A DNA stretch of 64,000 nt, taken from SZUA-35 sp963781035. GTDB taxonomy: Bacteria > Actinomycetota > Acidimicrobiia > Acidimicrobiales > SZUA-35. Under the pieces are notes generated by a model. That model worked only from the letters and a program-made list of their open reading frames with translations. It did no database searches and was not told where the DNA came from. Positions 55,608 to 63,181 of this stretch are shown in pieces (position 1 is the stretch's first letter; each line of letters starts with the position of its first letter). The stretch spans positions 558,001-622,000 of the forward strand of contig CAWAEN010000007.1 of assembly GCA_963781035.1 (NCBI GenBank), in the 5' to 3' direction. A program made the translations under genes and the position numbers.

Positions 55608-56311
55608 CTACCCACCAAGAATATTCCAAACAACGATGGCGATCAGCCCGATCGGGAGGATCGACACGAGCAACGGCAGCACCAACAACAGGCTCCGATC
55701 ACCTTTGCGTACGGCGAGGAACGAGAAGATGGGGGCGCCGAACATCGTTCCGCTGGTGTAGGGGAAGAAAGTCAACACTGCGCAAAGGACTGCGACGCGT
55801 CCTTGAACGGTCGTCGGCAGAACCGAGTGACCCCACAACGTCCAGCGGGGAGTCTCATCGGGCCGAGCTGGCAAGGACGAGACCAGCCGGGCGCCGCCGA
55901 TCAGCGCCACGAGCCCCACGACCAACGACGCCAATCCGATCGGGAAGAGGACCGAGGGCGCCGCAACCCCGAATCGGACATCAGCCGAAACCCCGGGGGA
56001 ACCGTCTGCGTTCATGATCACCAGAGCCCACTCCCCACTCTCGATCGTCCAATCGAGGGCCTGTTCACCAACGCCACTCACCGACGCCACCCAGAACCCC
56101 GTGGTCTCGGGAGCGGCAGGATCGGTGACTCCCTCGTTCCTGGCGTACACCACATCGCTGATGTCGTCCGCCGTGGAGTCCCATTCGGTGATCTCGTCGT
56201 GGACGACGCCGTCGAGGTATCCGGCAACCGCGTCGGCGGGAGCGATGCCCATGAAGAGCAAGTGGGACCCCGCCGCAACACCCTCAACACGGACATCATC
56301 GGGCGAGACGA
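55501..56311. repeat. 811-bp near-identical duplication, copy B
   Basis: Same length and orientation as 44405-45215 and co-linear with it throughout. It covers the C-terminal part of paralogue B and the downstream gene tail. Confidence 0.9.
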
Positions 56312-56525
56312 ACTCGGGCATGGTGTTCCAACGCCACCAGCTCGATGTCGTCGGTACCACCGCACGGGAGACTCCTCGATCGTCAACGGATCGGTCAAGT
56401 CTGTACTCGCCAGAAGGGGGAGGAATCATCGATGCGAGGCCGAAGTTGTAGACGAGGACCAGCCCGACCAACACCAGCCCGGTTCCGAACCCGATCATCT
56501 TGGTTCTGCGCGTCACGGGAACCAC
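55608..56525 (-). CDS. Multi-spanning membrane protein of unknown function, paralogue B
   Basis: A 305-residue frame from 56525 (MVPVTRRTKMIGFGTG). It has the same layout as paralogue A. The exported N-terminal part differs, and between residues 40 and 70 the expected TDPLTIEES lies in another frame, so two compensating indels are likely. From the SPDDVRVEG motif onward it is almost identical to A, including VSILPIGLIAIVVWNILGG. The bases 56526-56820 upstream resemble the region upstream of paralogue A and hold no clear gene. Confidence 0.75.
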   Translation of the reverse strand: MVPVTRRTKMIGFGTGLVLVGLVLVYNFGLASMIPPPSGEYRLDRSVDDRGVSRAVVPTTSSWWRWNTMPEFVSPDDVRVEGVAAGSHLLFMGIAPADAVAGYLDGVVHDEITEWDSTADDISDVVYARNEGVTDPAAPETTGFWVASVSGVGEQALDWTIESGEWALVIMNADGSPGVSADVRFGVAAPSVLFPIGLASLVVGLVALIGGARLVSSLPARPDETPRWTLWGHSVLPTTVQGRVAVLCAVLTFFPYTSGTMFGAPIFSFLAVRKGDRSLLLVLPLLVSILPIGLIAIVVWNILGG

Positions 56526-56820
56526 CTCTCTCAGCTCGTCGCCAACCGGGAAGTCGGACGCCTCTCACCTCCTTCCTTTCACCTCTGCGTGGCCGCGCCC
56601 AGGGTCGAAGGACCAGGTCGTGGTTTCGAGAGCTCATCTGCAACCCGGCGCCCCATCCGATTCCGGTTCTGCAGTGGACAGGTGTGGGACCGAGTTCGTG
56701 ATCATGCGCAGTTGCTTCGGCTCGAACTCGAACCACACGCAGGTGCCGATCGCGAGCGGGTTGGCGGGGCTGGGTCACGTTCGTGCGCCCGCAGAATCAC
56801 CAGCGACAAAGACCTGGCCG

Positions 56821-57357
56821 TCAGGTCGACACGAGTTCGTCCATCGTGTTCAGCGACGAAGCAAGACCGGCGGCGGATTGTTCCATGAACGTCTCGGGAT
56901 CCTCGGGGTCGGGCAGGTTGACCTGCATCGTCATCAACGTGAACCCGTCGCCAGCCGGTTCAAACGTCAGCGTCTGGGCGGTCGGAGGGCCCGTCGGATC
57001 TGCTTCGCCCATCACGAACCACTCGTCGGCGTCGAGCCGATCTGGTCGATCGACACCGGTATAGGTTCCGTGCCAGGCCATCTGCCCGTGTTCGGGGATC
57101 ACCATCTGATAGTGGTAGCGGCCACCCTCGACCGGGTCAGACTCGCACACGGTCAACTCGGAACCGGCCGGAGCGCCTGATGGAAACCAGATACGAAGGT
57201 CGGCAGGGTCGGTGAATGCTCGGAAGACACGGTCGGGTGGGGCACCGAAGGTTCGTACGCATTGGTACGACAAGCCGTCGTCACTCAGCGCGATTCGAGC
57301 CGATCCGCGCCTGGCGTCGAGCGTCGAGAGGTCGGATTGGAGGGTGGGGTCAGTCAC
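56821..57357 (-). CDS. AHSA1-like SRPBCC protein paired with an ArsR regulator
   Basis: The ATG at 57357 overlaps the ArsR stop (ATGA). The 178 residues have the Activator of Hsp90 ATPase homologue 1-like pattern: YQCVRTFGAPPDRVFRAFTD, LRIWFPSGAPAGSELTV, GGRYHYQMVIPEHGQMAWHG and FTLMTMQVNLPD. In actinobacteria such proteins are typically co-transcribed with an ArsR repressor. They bind hydrophobic ligands; the role is unknown. It is intact. Confidence 0.9.
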   Translation of the reverse strand: MTDPTLQSDLSTLDARRGSARIALSDDGLSYQCVRTFGAPPDRVFRAFTDPADLRIWFPSGAPAGSELTVCESDPVEGGRYHYQMVIPEHGQMAWHGTYTGVDRPDRLDADEWFVMGEADPTGPPTAQTLTFEPAGDGFTLMTMQVNLPDPEDPETFMEQSAAGLASSLNTMDELVST

Positions 57358-57701
57358 GGGCAGTGCTCCTTGGTGAGTGGGGTTCCGGGATCGGTGGAAA
57401 CGAGTTCGTCCAATGTGTCGAAGCGCGCCTGCCAGACGTCGTCAAACGAGCCAAACCAGTCATGCGCAGCCTGCAAACCGACGCCGTCGAGCCGGTAGTG
57501 GCGGTGCCGACCCTCAGCACGGACAGAAACCAGCATTGCGCTGGCCAGGACCTTCAGATGCTTGGACACCTGCGGCTGGTTGAGCCCCGACGCCTGCACC
57601 AGTTCCGACACCGTGGACTCATCCTGTTGGTGCAGTAACTCGAGAAGACGGCGCCGGTTCGCTTGGCCCACAGCATCGAGAACGAGATCGGCACCGACCA
57701 T
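57354..57701 (-). CDS. ArsR-family transcriptional regulator
   Basis: From the ATG at 57701 come 115 residues with a winged helix (ADLVLDAVGQANRRRLLELL, VSELVQASGLNQPQVSKHLK, VRAEGRHRHYRLD) and a C-terminal helix. No metal-binding CxC motif is seen, so it probably senses a non-metal signal. It is coupled to the SRPBCC gene and has a palindrome just upstream. Confidence 0.93.
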   Translation of the reverse strand: MVGADLVLDAVGQANRRRLLELLHQQDESTVSELVQASGLNQPQVSKHLKVLASAMLVSVRAEGRHRHYRLDGVGLQAAHDWFGSFDDVWQARFDTLDELVSTDPGTPLTKEHCP

Positions 57702-57716
57702 GACGAGATCTTATAT

Positions 57717-57732
57717 ATTCCTTGCGAGGAAT
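57717..57732. promoter_or_regulatory. Operator palindrome and -10 region of the arsR gene
   Basis: ATTCCT-TGCG-AGGAAT is a perfect 6-bp inverted repeat, 16 bp before the ArsR start. On the minus strand it runs into TATATAAGAT, an unusually AT-rich stretch for this genome and a good -10 box. Probably the autorepression site. Confidence 0.65.
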
Positions 57733-57777
57733 GCAATCGCGTTTGTCCGGATTGCCCTCTTCGGGTCGCCTTCCTGG

Positions 57778-58014
57778 CTACGCCTCCGGTAGGGCTGCGA
57801 ACTGGGACTTGGCGTTCTTGTACCAGCGCATTCCGGAGACCGGTCGTTTCCATCGACCCTTCATCTCCGCCCGGGCGGGTTCGTGCGCCGTGTCGCCGGC
57901 CGCAACCATCTCCTTGAGGTGAGCGTCCTGCGATTTGATGACCTCGTCGGCCGTCTCGCCTTCGTGGGTGAAGTCGCACGGTCCGCCGAGTTGTTGGCAC
58001 GTCATTCGTTTCAT
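57778..58014 (-). CDS. DUF1059 small protein
   Basis: The 78-residue protein starts at the ATG at 58014: MKRMTCQQLGGPCDFTHEGE, DEVIKSQDAHLKEMVAAGD, with the Cys/His pattern of DUF1059. The C-terminal 25 residues (KGRWKRPVSGMRWYKNAKSQ) are extra. The function is unknown. It lies between the sigma factor gene and arsR on the same strand. Confidence 0.85.
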   Translation of the reverse strand: MKRMTCQQLGGPCDFTHEGETADEVIKSQDAHLKEMVAAGDTAHEPARAEMKGRWKRPVSGMRWYKNAKSQFAALPEA

Positions 58015-58123
58015 GGTGTTCGGTCTCCTGTCGTCCGGGTCGGTTTCGTATGGGCTGGCGGAAGCTGTCGGCGATCTGTTCGTGGGAGCGTCGCCGATCG
58101 CAGCAACCCGACAGACGGGCGGC

Positions 58124-58984
58124 TCATGGCGCTCGCCGTCGTCGTTGCACGGCGATCGTGGCCAGGATCTCGGGGTCGGCGAGGAGTTCGACCTCATGGA
58201 CGAGGCCGTCCGTGACGTGGAACACGAATGCGACCTTCACCTCGCTGGCGGCGATCCAAGCAGCACCGAGGTCACCGTCGATCGTGACCGGCACGGCCCC
58301 CTTCGCTCCGTTGAACCGTTCGGCGACAGCAGCTGCACCGTCATACACGGGGTCGGTGCCCATCTCGATGCCAACTGCGTCGGCCCGCATGACCGCGTCA
58401 GGCGCCAGCAGCGTCAACATGTCGGCCATTTCACCACCGCGAGCTGCCGTGAGGAACGCCTCGACGACCCGCTGGTGCTCGGCACGGACGGCCTTCTCGT
58501 CGGCTGTTTCCGGGGCGACTTGCAGCTTGCGTCGGGCGCGACTGGCCAGTTTACGGGTAGCGGTGCCCGAGCGCCCGAGGAGCGTGCTGATGTCGTCGAA
58601 CGGGTAGCCGAAAACGTCGTGGAGGACGAAGGCGACCCGTTCAGCCGGAGCGAGAGAGTCCATCACCGCGTGCAACGCGCCGCCGACCTGGTCGGCGAGG
58701 ACCGAATCCTGCGCTGGGTCGTCTGGCGGCGAGCCGGCTGGCGCCGTCGACTCGATCTCGGTTCGAGTCGAGCTCTTGCGAAGGTGGTCGAGGCACAACC
58801 GCGTGACAACTCTGGTCAACCAGGCCGGCAGCGAATCGACCTCGTCGATGTCACTGCGGGACAGCCGGAGCCACGCTTCCTGTATCACGTCACCGGCGTC
58901 GTGCTTCGACCCGAGAATTCGCGTCGCGATCGCGGTCAGTCTCGACCGCTCGGTCTCGAAAGCGGTCTCCAGATTCATGGTCAT
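58124..58984 (-). CDS. ECF sigma factor with SnoaL-like C-terminus (ECF41/SigJ type)
   Basis: From the ATG at 58984 (or 58978) the 284-286-residue protein has sigma region 2 (RLTAIATRILGSKHDAGDVI, QEAWLRLSR), region 4 (LAPAERVAFVLHDVFGYPFD, DISTLLGRSGTATRKLASRA) and a C-terminal NTF2/SnoaL-like domain of about 110 residues that takes the place of an anti-sigma factor. ECF41 factors usually control a neighbouring gene for a carboxymuconolactone-decarboxylase-like or oxidoreductase protein; here the downstream gene is DUF1059. It is intact. Confidence 0.9.
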   Translation of the reverse strand: MTMNLETAFETERSRLTAIATRILGSKHDAGDVIQEAWLRLSRSDIDEVDSLPAWLTRVVTRLCLDHLRKSSTRTEIESTAPAGSPPDDPAQDSVLADQVGGALHAVMDSLAPAERVAFVLHDVFGYPFDDISTLLGRSGTATRKLASRARRKLQVAPETADEKAVRAEHQRVVEAFLTAARGGEMADMLTLLAPDAVMRADAVGIEMGTDPVYDGAAAVAERFNGAKGAVPVTIDGDLGAAWIAASEVKVAFVFHVTDGLVHEVELLADPEILATIAVQRRRRAP

Positions 58985-58986
58985 AC

Positions 58987-59213
58987 AGTAGTGACGTACC
59001 CCCTCACCCGATTGTGACCGCCCCCCGTCTCTACGGGGGATTCCCACCGAACGACGACTCGGAGTCGATGACGGCATGCCTACCGACTGCGTTGCGAGCT
59101 TCGACAATCTCCGAGTCGTTCCCAAGGCCTACCTCGTCGAGGAAATCTGTGCACTGCAGCCGACTCGACTCACTGAAGCATGCGCCGTCGTCCTGGCCGC
59201 CATCGACTGCTAG
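58987..59213 (+). pseudogene. MazF/PemK-type toxin, C-terminal remnant
   Basis: The frame ending at the TAG at 59211-59213 reads LRGIPTERRLGVDDGMPTDC, VASFDNLRVVPKAYLVEEIC and ALQPTRLTEACAVVLAAIDC, which is the C-terminal two-thirds of a MazF/PemK endoribonuclease. In an adjacent frame upstream, VVTYPLTR (about 58987) fits the preceding MazF strand. The N-terminus and any antitoxin are absent, and the divergent sigma factor gene begins right at its left end. A dead toxin. Confidence 0.65.
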
Positions 59214-59906
59214 ATGTCCCCACGGCTGACCGACCCGGGCCGAGCGAACCGGGCCACGGCTACAACCGTTGTTGTCCTCGGCATGATTGTTGGCCTGGCG
59301 GGAGCCGAACATGGAGTAGGCGAAGTGCTTCAAGGCTCGACGGCACCCGATGGGTTCTTCATCAAGTCATGGCCAGACACCGAGGCGTTCGAGATCGTCG
59401 ATGGTGAGCCTGCAATGACCCTGATTCCGAATCTTCTCGTCGCGGGGATCGTGACCGTTGTCGTCTCGATCGCGGTGATTGCATGGTCTGTTCGCTGGAG
59501 GAGTCGGGACGGCAACGGCCGGACGCTCCTTGGCTTGTCCGCCCTGCTGCTCGTCGTCGGGGGAGGATTCGGACCGCCCCTGATGGGGCTTGTCGTCGGA
59601 GTAGCTGCCACCAAGGCCAATCAACCAGCACCGCAACGGCAACGAGCCCCGAACCGGTTGGTCGCCCGAGCGTGGCCCTTTCTCCTCGTCGCGGCCACCC
59701 TCGGGTACCTGTCCCTGGTCCCGGGCACCGTGCTGCTGAGCCACTTCGCTGACATCGAGAACCCCGGCCTCGTGTTCGGCCTGGCCATCTTCTCGTTCTC
59801 GACCCTCGTCCTCACCCTCATCGCAGCACGAGCCGCAGACCAGGGCCGGCCCTTCACCCCAGACCAGGAATCCGCTCCCCGGAGGGGAACTGGAGGAGTC
59901 GCGTAG
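59214..59906 (+). CDS. Membrane protein of unknown function
   Basis: The ATG at 59214 follows the MazF TAG directly. The 230 residues have five helices: VVVLGMIVGLAGAEHGVGEV, NLLVAGIVTVVVSIAVIAWS, TLLGLSALLLVVGGGFGPPL, AWPFLLVAATLGYLSLVPGT, GLVFGLAIFSFSTLVLTLIA. The loop APDGFFIKSWP and the motif GEPAMTLIPN occur in unnamed membrane proteins of several phyla. It is intact; the function is unknown. Confidence 0.85.
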   Translation: MSPRLTDPGRANRATATTVVVLGMIVGLAGAEHGVGEVLQGSTAPDGFFIKSWPDTEAFEIVDGEPAMTLIPNLLVAGIVTVVVSIAVIAWSVRWRSRDGNGRTLLGLSALLLVVGGGFGPPLMGLVVGVAATKANQPAPQRQRAPNRLVARAWPFLLVAATLGYLSLVPGTVLLSHFADIENPGLVFGLAIFSFSTLVLTLIAARAADQGRPFTPDQESAPRRGTGGVA

Positions 59907-59961
59907 GATCGATGTTGATGAAGACGACGGGGCGTAGCGGTCGGCGGGAGCGGAGCTGAGG

Positions 59962-60555
59962 ATGTCTTCGTTCGACTCCGAGCTACGTGAGATCCATCCC
60001 AAGACGCGCGCTGGATGGCGCTCTTGGCTGAAGAAGAATCACGCGACGAGCAACGGCGTGTGGCTGATCTTCTACCGCACGTCGACAGGGAGGCGCCGGC
60101 TCAGCTGGGAAGATGCGGTGCGAGAGGCCCTGTGCTTCGGTTGGATCGACAGCAAGGTCAAGCCGATCGATGACGAACGCTACAAGCAGACCTTCACGCC
60201 GCGGAAACCTCGAAGCGCGTGGTCGAAGATCAACAAGCAGTACATCGCTGAACTGATCGAGGCCGAGCTGATGACCGACGCAGGATTACGCGCGATCGAT
60301 ATCGCAAAGAAGAACGGTGCATGGGCGCTGCTCGAGCCGGTCGACGCGCTCATCGTTCCAACGGACTTGGAGTCGGCCCTGCGAGGGTCTGAGCGCGCAC
60401 GGGAGGCGTACGAAGCGCTCTCGACGTCGGCCAAGCGCGCTGTGCTCTTTTCGTTGTACTCAGCCAAACGTGAAGAGACGCGGGCGAAGCGCGTGGCCGA
60501 TGCGCTTGCCGCGCTCGAGGGCGGTGAGTCGCTCGGGCGAGGAGGCGGCCAGTGA
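59962..60555 (+). CDS. YdeI/OmdA-family protein, paralogue B (intact)
   Basis: The 197-residue protein starts at the ATG at 59962. It reads SSFDSELREIHPKTRAGWRS, RRLSWEDAVREALCFGWIDS, KPRSAWSKINKQYIAELIEA and GAWALLEPVDALIVPTDLES. This is the standard length of YdeI/OmdA-like proteins, linked to protection from cationic peptides or bacteriocins. It lies in opposite orientation to the damaged copy at 45929-46525. It is intact. Confidence 0.88.
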   Translation: MSSFDSELREIHPKTRAGWRSWLKKNHATSNGVWLIFYRTSTGRRRLSWEDAVREALCFGWIDSKVKPIDDERYKQTFTPRKPRSAWSKINKQYIAELIEAELMTDAGLRAIDIAKKNGAWALLEPVDALIVPTDLESALRGSERAREAYEALSTSAKRAVLFSLYSAKREETRAKRVADALAALEGGESLGRGGGQ

Positions 60556-60583
60556 ATCGTGGCTCCGTCGGGTTGAAAGCAGA

Positions 60584-63067
60584 CTAGCTCTTGAGGCGAT
60601 GCGACTCGGGATCGAACAGGGGGCCATCGACGATGGAGGCTCGCCGTGCGACGCCGGTGCGGATCACGTCGACTTCGGTGCCGACGACGGCAGCTTTGGC
60701 ATCGACAAAGGCGTGGGCGATGAAGGCCCCGACGTTGTAGCCGTATTCGCCACCGGCGACCCTGCCGATGACCGGGCTCTGGCCTGTCGATCCGGCGGCC
60801 AACACGGGTTCCCAGCCGTACACGACGGCGTCGTCGTCAGCGAAGCGCAGGGTCACGACCTTCTGCCGGATCGGCGCTTCGAGTGCGGCGGCCTTGCCGC
60901 GGAAGTCCTTGGATTTGTCGAGTGTCCAACCAACCCCACACTCCGCCGGGCTGAACTCGGGCGTCAGATCGGATCCCCAGAGCCGATAGCCCTTTTCGAT
61001 GCGGCCCGAGAACACGGTCTGCGCGCCGACGGCTGGCATTTCAAAGGCTCGACCCGCCTCCCACAGGGTGTCCCACACGTGAAGTGCCAGCGACGCTGGA
61101 ACATAGAACTCCCATCCCAGTTCGCCGATGTACGACAGCCGCACTGCAGTGACCGGTGCCATGCCAACGTCGATCTGGCGGCTCGTGTACCAACCGAACG
61201 CCTCGTTGGAACAATCATCTTCGGTGACCGATTGCAGCACGGCCCGACTGTTCGGGCCCCAGAGCCCGATGGCGATGCGTTCCTCGCTCAGGTCGCGGTA
61301 CATGACCGAACCCGGTGCGATTCCCTCTTGGGCTTCGGCGATCTCGCGGAAGGCCGCGATTTCGGCCGGCAAGTTGCCTCTGCCAGTGAGGATCCACCAT
61401 GTCTGCTCCGCAATGCGAGTGACGGTGAGATCGCGGGCAACGCCGCCGGATGGGGTGAGCGTGAGCGTGTAGGTCACGCCGCCGACCGGCAGGTCGACGT
61501 CGGAGGTGCACAGCCACTGCAGGTGCTCGAGTGCCCCCGGACCCGAGACCTCGATCGGCCCGATGCCCGCAGACCAATCGACCAGGCCGACGTTGGCCCG
61601 CAGTTCGAGGTGCTCTGCTGCCATCACCGGTGACCATCCGGTCGCGTCGTAGCCGGTTCGCTCCGGTATGGCCTCGCGATGCTTGGCGACCAGGGCCTCG
61701 TTGCTCGAGTAGTACAGCGGTGTTTCTTGGCCGGCGATGGGCACGAACTCGGCACCGAGCGCCTCGAGTCGTTGGTGATAGGGAGCGTGGCGCAGGTCGC
61801 GCACGGATGACGCGACGGCGCTCGGATGTAGGTCCTCGAAACCGATCTCGTAGAAGTACTTGGCCTGGCGGCTGAGGAACTTTCGGTTCGATTGGTGAGG
61901 GTGGAACCGGTCGATGTGTGCCGGGGTCACGTCCATGCCCGGGTCGCCCGTGGTCATCCAGCGAGCCATCACCGCTCCCACCTCGCTTCCGAACGACAAC
62001 CACGCTCCGACCGACGACCAAAGCCCGGCCACCTGGGTCTCTCCCATCACCGGGTAGCCGTCGACAGTGAACGAGAACATGCCGTTGAACCCATGGGCCA
62101 CCGCCGACTCGCGCAGCGATGGCATGTGGTGCTGCATCTTGTCCCAGGCGTCGGCGAAGTCGTCTGATGTGAACGGCATCTTCGCTGTCTTGGGGAGGTT
62201 CCTGGGATCGACGAGCCGGGCGGGGTGGGCGTAGCTGCCGATGCCGATGTGATCGCCGTGTTGACGGAAGTAGATCGACAGGTCGTCGAACGTCGTGATG
62301 GGTAGAGCGACATCGAGTGCTGCGATGTCGGCCAGCGCCGGAATCGGGTCGGTGAAGATGTACTGGTGCTCGCCGGGATACAGCGGCATCGGGGTGCCGG
62401 TCTTCTCTGCCAGCAGCGGGGCCCAGATGTTGGTGCAGACGATCGCTTGCTCGCATTCGATCCGGCCGACCTCACCGTTGGTGACCACGGCGACGATACG
62501 GCCGTCGACGATTTCGATGTCGGTCACTTCGCTGTGGGCGTGGAACGTGGCCCGCCCGGTGGCTTCCGCGACCTGCTGCATCGACGTGGCGAGGAGGCTG
62601 GTGCGGACCACCCCTGATGACGGAATGGAGATTCCCCCGGCGATCGTGGACGGGTCGACGAGCGGCAGCATTTCGGCGATCTCGGCTGGCGAGACCATAG
62701 TGGCCTCGATCCCCTGGCTGAGCCCGAGGTCGGCGAGGCGCTGGTGGGCGTCGATGCGCTCTGCAGTGTTGGCGATCCCGATCATGCCAACCCGGTAGAA
62801 CTGCTCTTGGCCCGCAATTGCGAGCGGGAGCTTGTCGTACATGTCGCGGCTCGCCCGGCCGAGCGTGGTGAAGAAGTGCGAACCGGTGAGCGTTCGGAGA
62901 CCTCCTGGCGCATGCGAGGTCGAGCCGTCGTTCTCGGCCAGATCGCCCTTGTCGACCACCACGACGCCTTCGACACCCATGTCGGCGAGGTGATAGGCGA
63001 CGCTCGATCCAATGATCCCCGCGCCGATCACGACGACGCTGGCGGTTGTGGTGTTTGAACCTGACAT
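60584..63067 (-). CDS. FAD-dependent oxidoreductase/GcvT fusion, second copy (dimethylglycine/sarcosine dehydrogenase-like)
   Basis: Start at the ATG at 63067 (an in-frame GTG at 63100 is an alternative). The 827-residue protein has an FAD domain (SVVVIGAGIIGSSVAYHLAD, then DGSTSHAPGGLRTL, whose His is at the flavin-attachment position), FAO_M and GcvT domains (VGLVDWSAGIGPIEVSGPGA, YIGELGWEFYVPASLALHV). It removes a methyl group from an N-methylated amine, yielding methylene-THF. It is only about 30 percent similar to the copy at 21463, so probably with a different substrate. It is divergent from an MttB gene, which supports methylamine or betaine use. It is intact. Confidence 0.9.
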   Translation of the reverse strand: MSGSNTTTASVVVIGAGIIGSSVAYHLADMGVEGVVVVDKGDLAENDGSTSHAPGGLRTLTGSHFFTTLGRASRDMYDKLPLAIAGQEQFYRVGMIGIANTAERIDAHQRLADLGLSQGIEATMVSPAEIAEMLPLVDPSTIAGGISIPSSGVVRTSLLATSMQQVAEATGRATFHAHSEVTDIEIVDGRIVAVVTNGEVGRIECEQAIVCTNIWAPLLAEKTGTPMPLYPGEHQYIFTDPIPALADIAALDVALPITTFDDLSIYFRQHGDHIGIGSYAHPARLVDPRNLPKTAKMPFTSDDFADAWDKMQHHMPSLRESAVAHGFNGMFSFTVDGYPVMGETQVAGLWSSVGAWLSFGSEVGAVMARWMTTGDPGMDVTPAHIDRFHPHQSNRKFLSRQAKYFYEIGFEDLHPSAVASSVRDLRHAPYHQRLEALGAEFVPIAGQETPLYYSSNEALVAKHREAIPERTGYDATGWSPVMAAEHLELRANVGLVDWSAGIGPIEVSGPGALEHLQWLCTSDVDLPVGGVTYTLTLTPSGGVARDLTVTRIAEQTWWILTGRGNLPAEIAAFREIAEAQEGIAPGSVMYRDLSEERIAIGLWGPNSRAVLQSVTEDDCSNEAFGWYTSRQIDVGMAPVTAVRLSYIGELGWEFYVPASLALHVWDTLWEAGRAFEMPAVGAQTVFSGRIEKGYRLWGSDLTPEFSPAECGVGWTLDKSKDFRGKAAALEAPIRQKVVTLRFADDDAVVYGWEPVLAAGSTGQSPVIGRVAGGEYGYNVGAFIAHAFVDAKAAVVGTEVDVIRTGVARRASIVDGPLFDPESHRLKS

Positions 63068-63181
63068 GGCCAGAGTCTGACCTGCGGCAAATCTGGACAC
63101 AAGTGTCCACGTTCAGTAGCGTGCCCCGATGCCCGCAGACGCCTCGCCGAGCGAGAATCCGTGAACGGCTGAGGAGGCACG

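Noticed and set aside
44405..56311. Composite transposon bounded by the two 811-bp copies
   Set aside because: The copies encode part of a membrane protein, not a transposase; no terminal inverted repeats or target duplications were seen.
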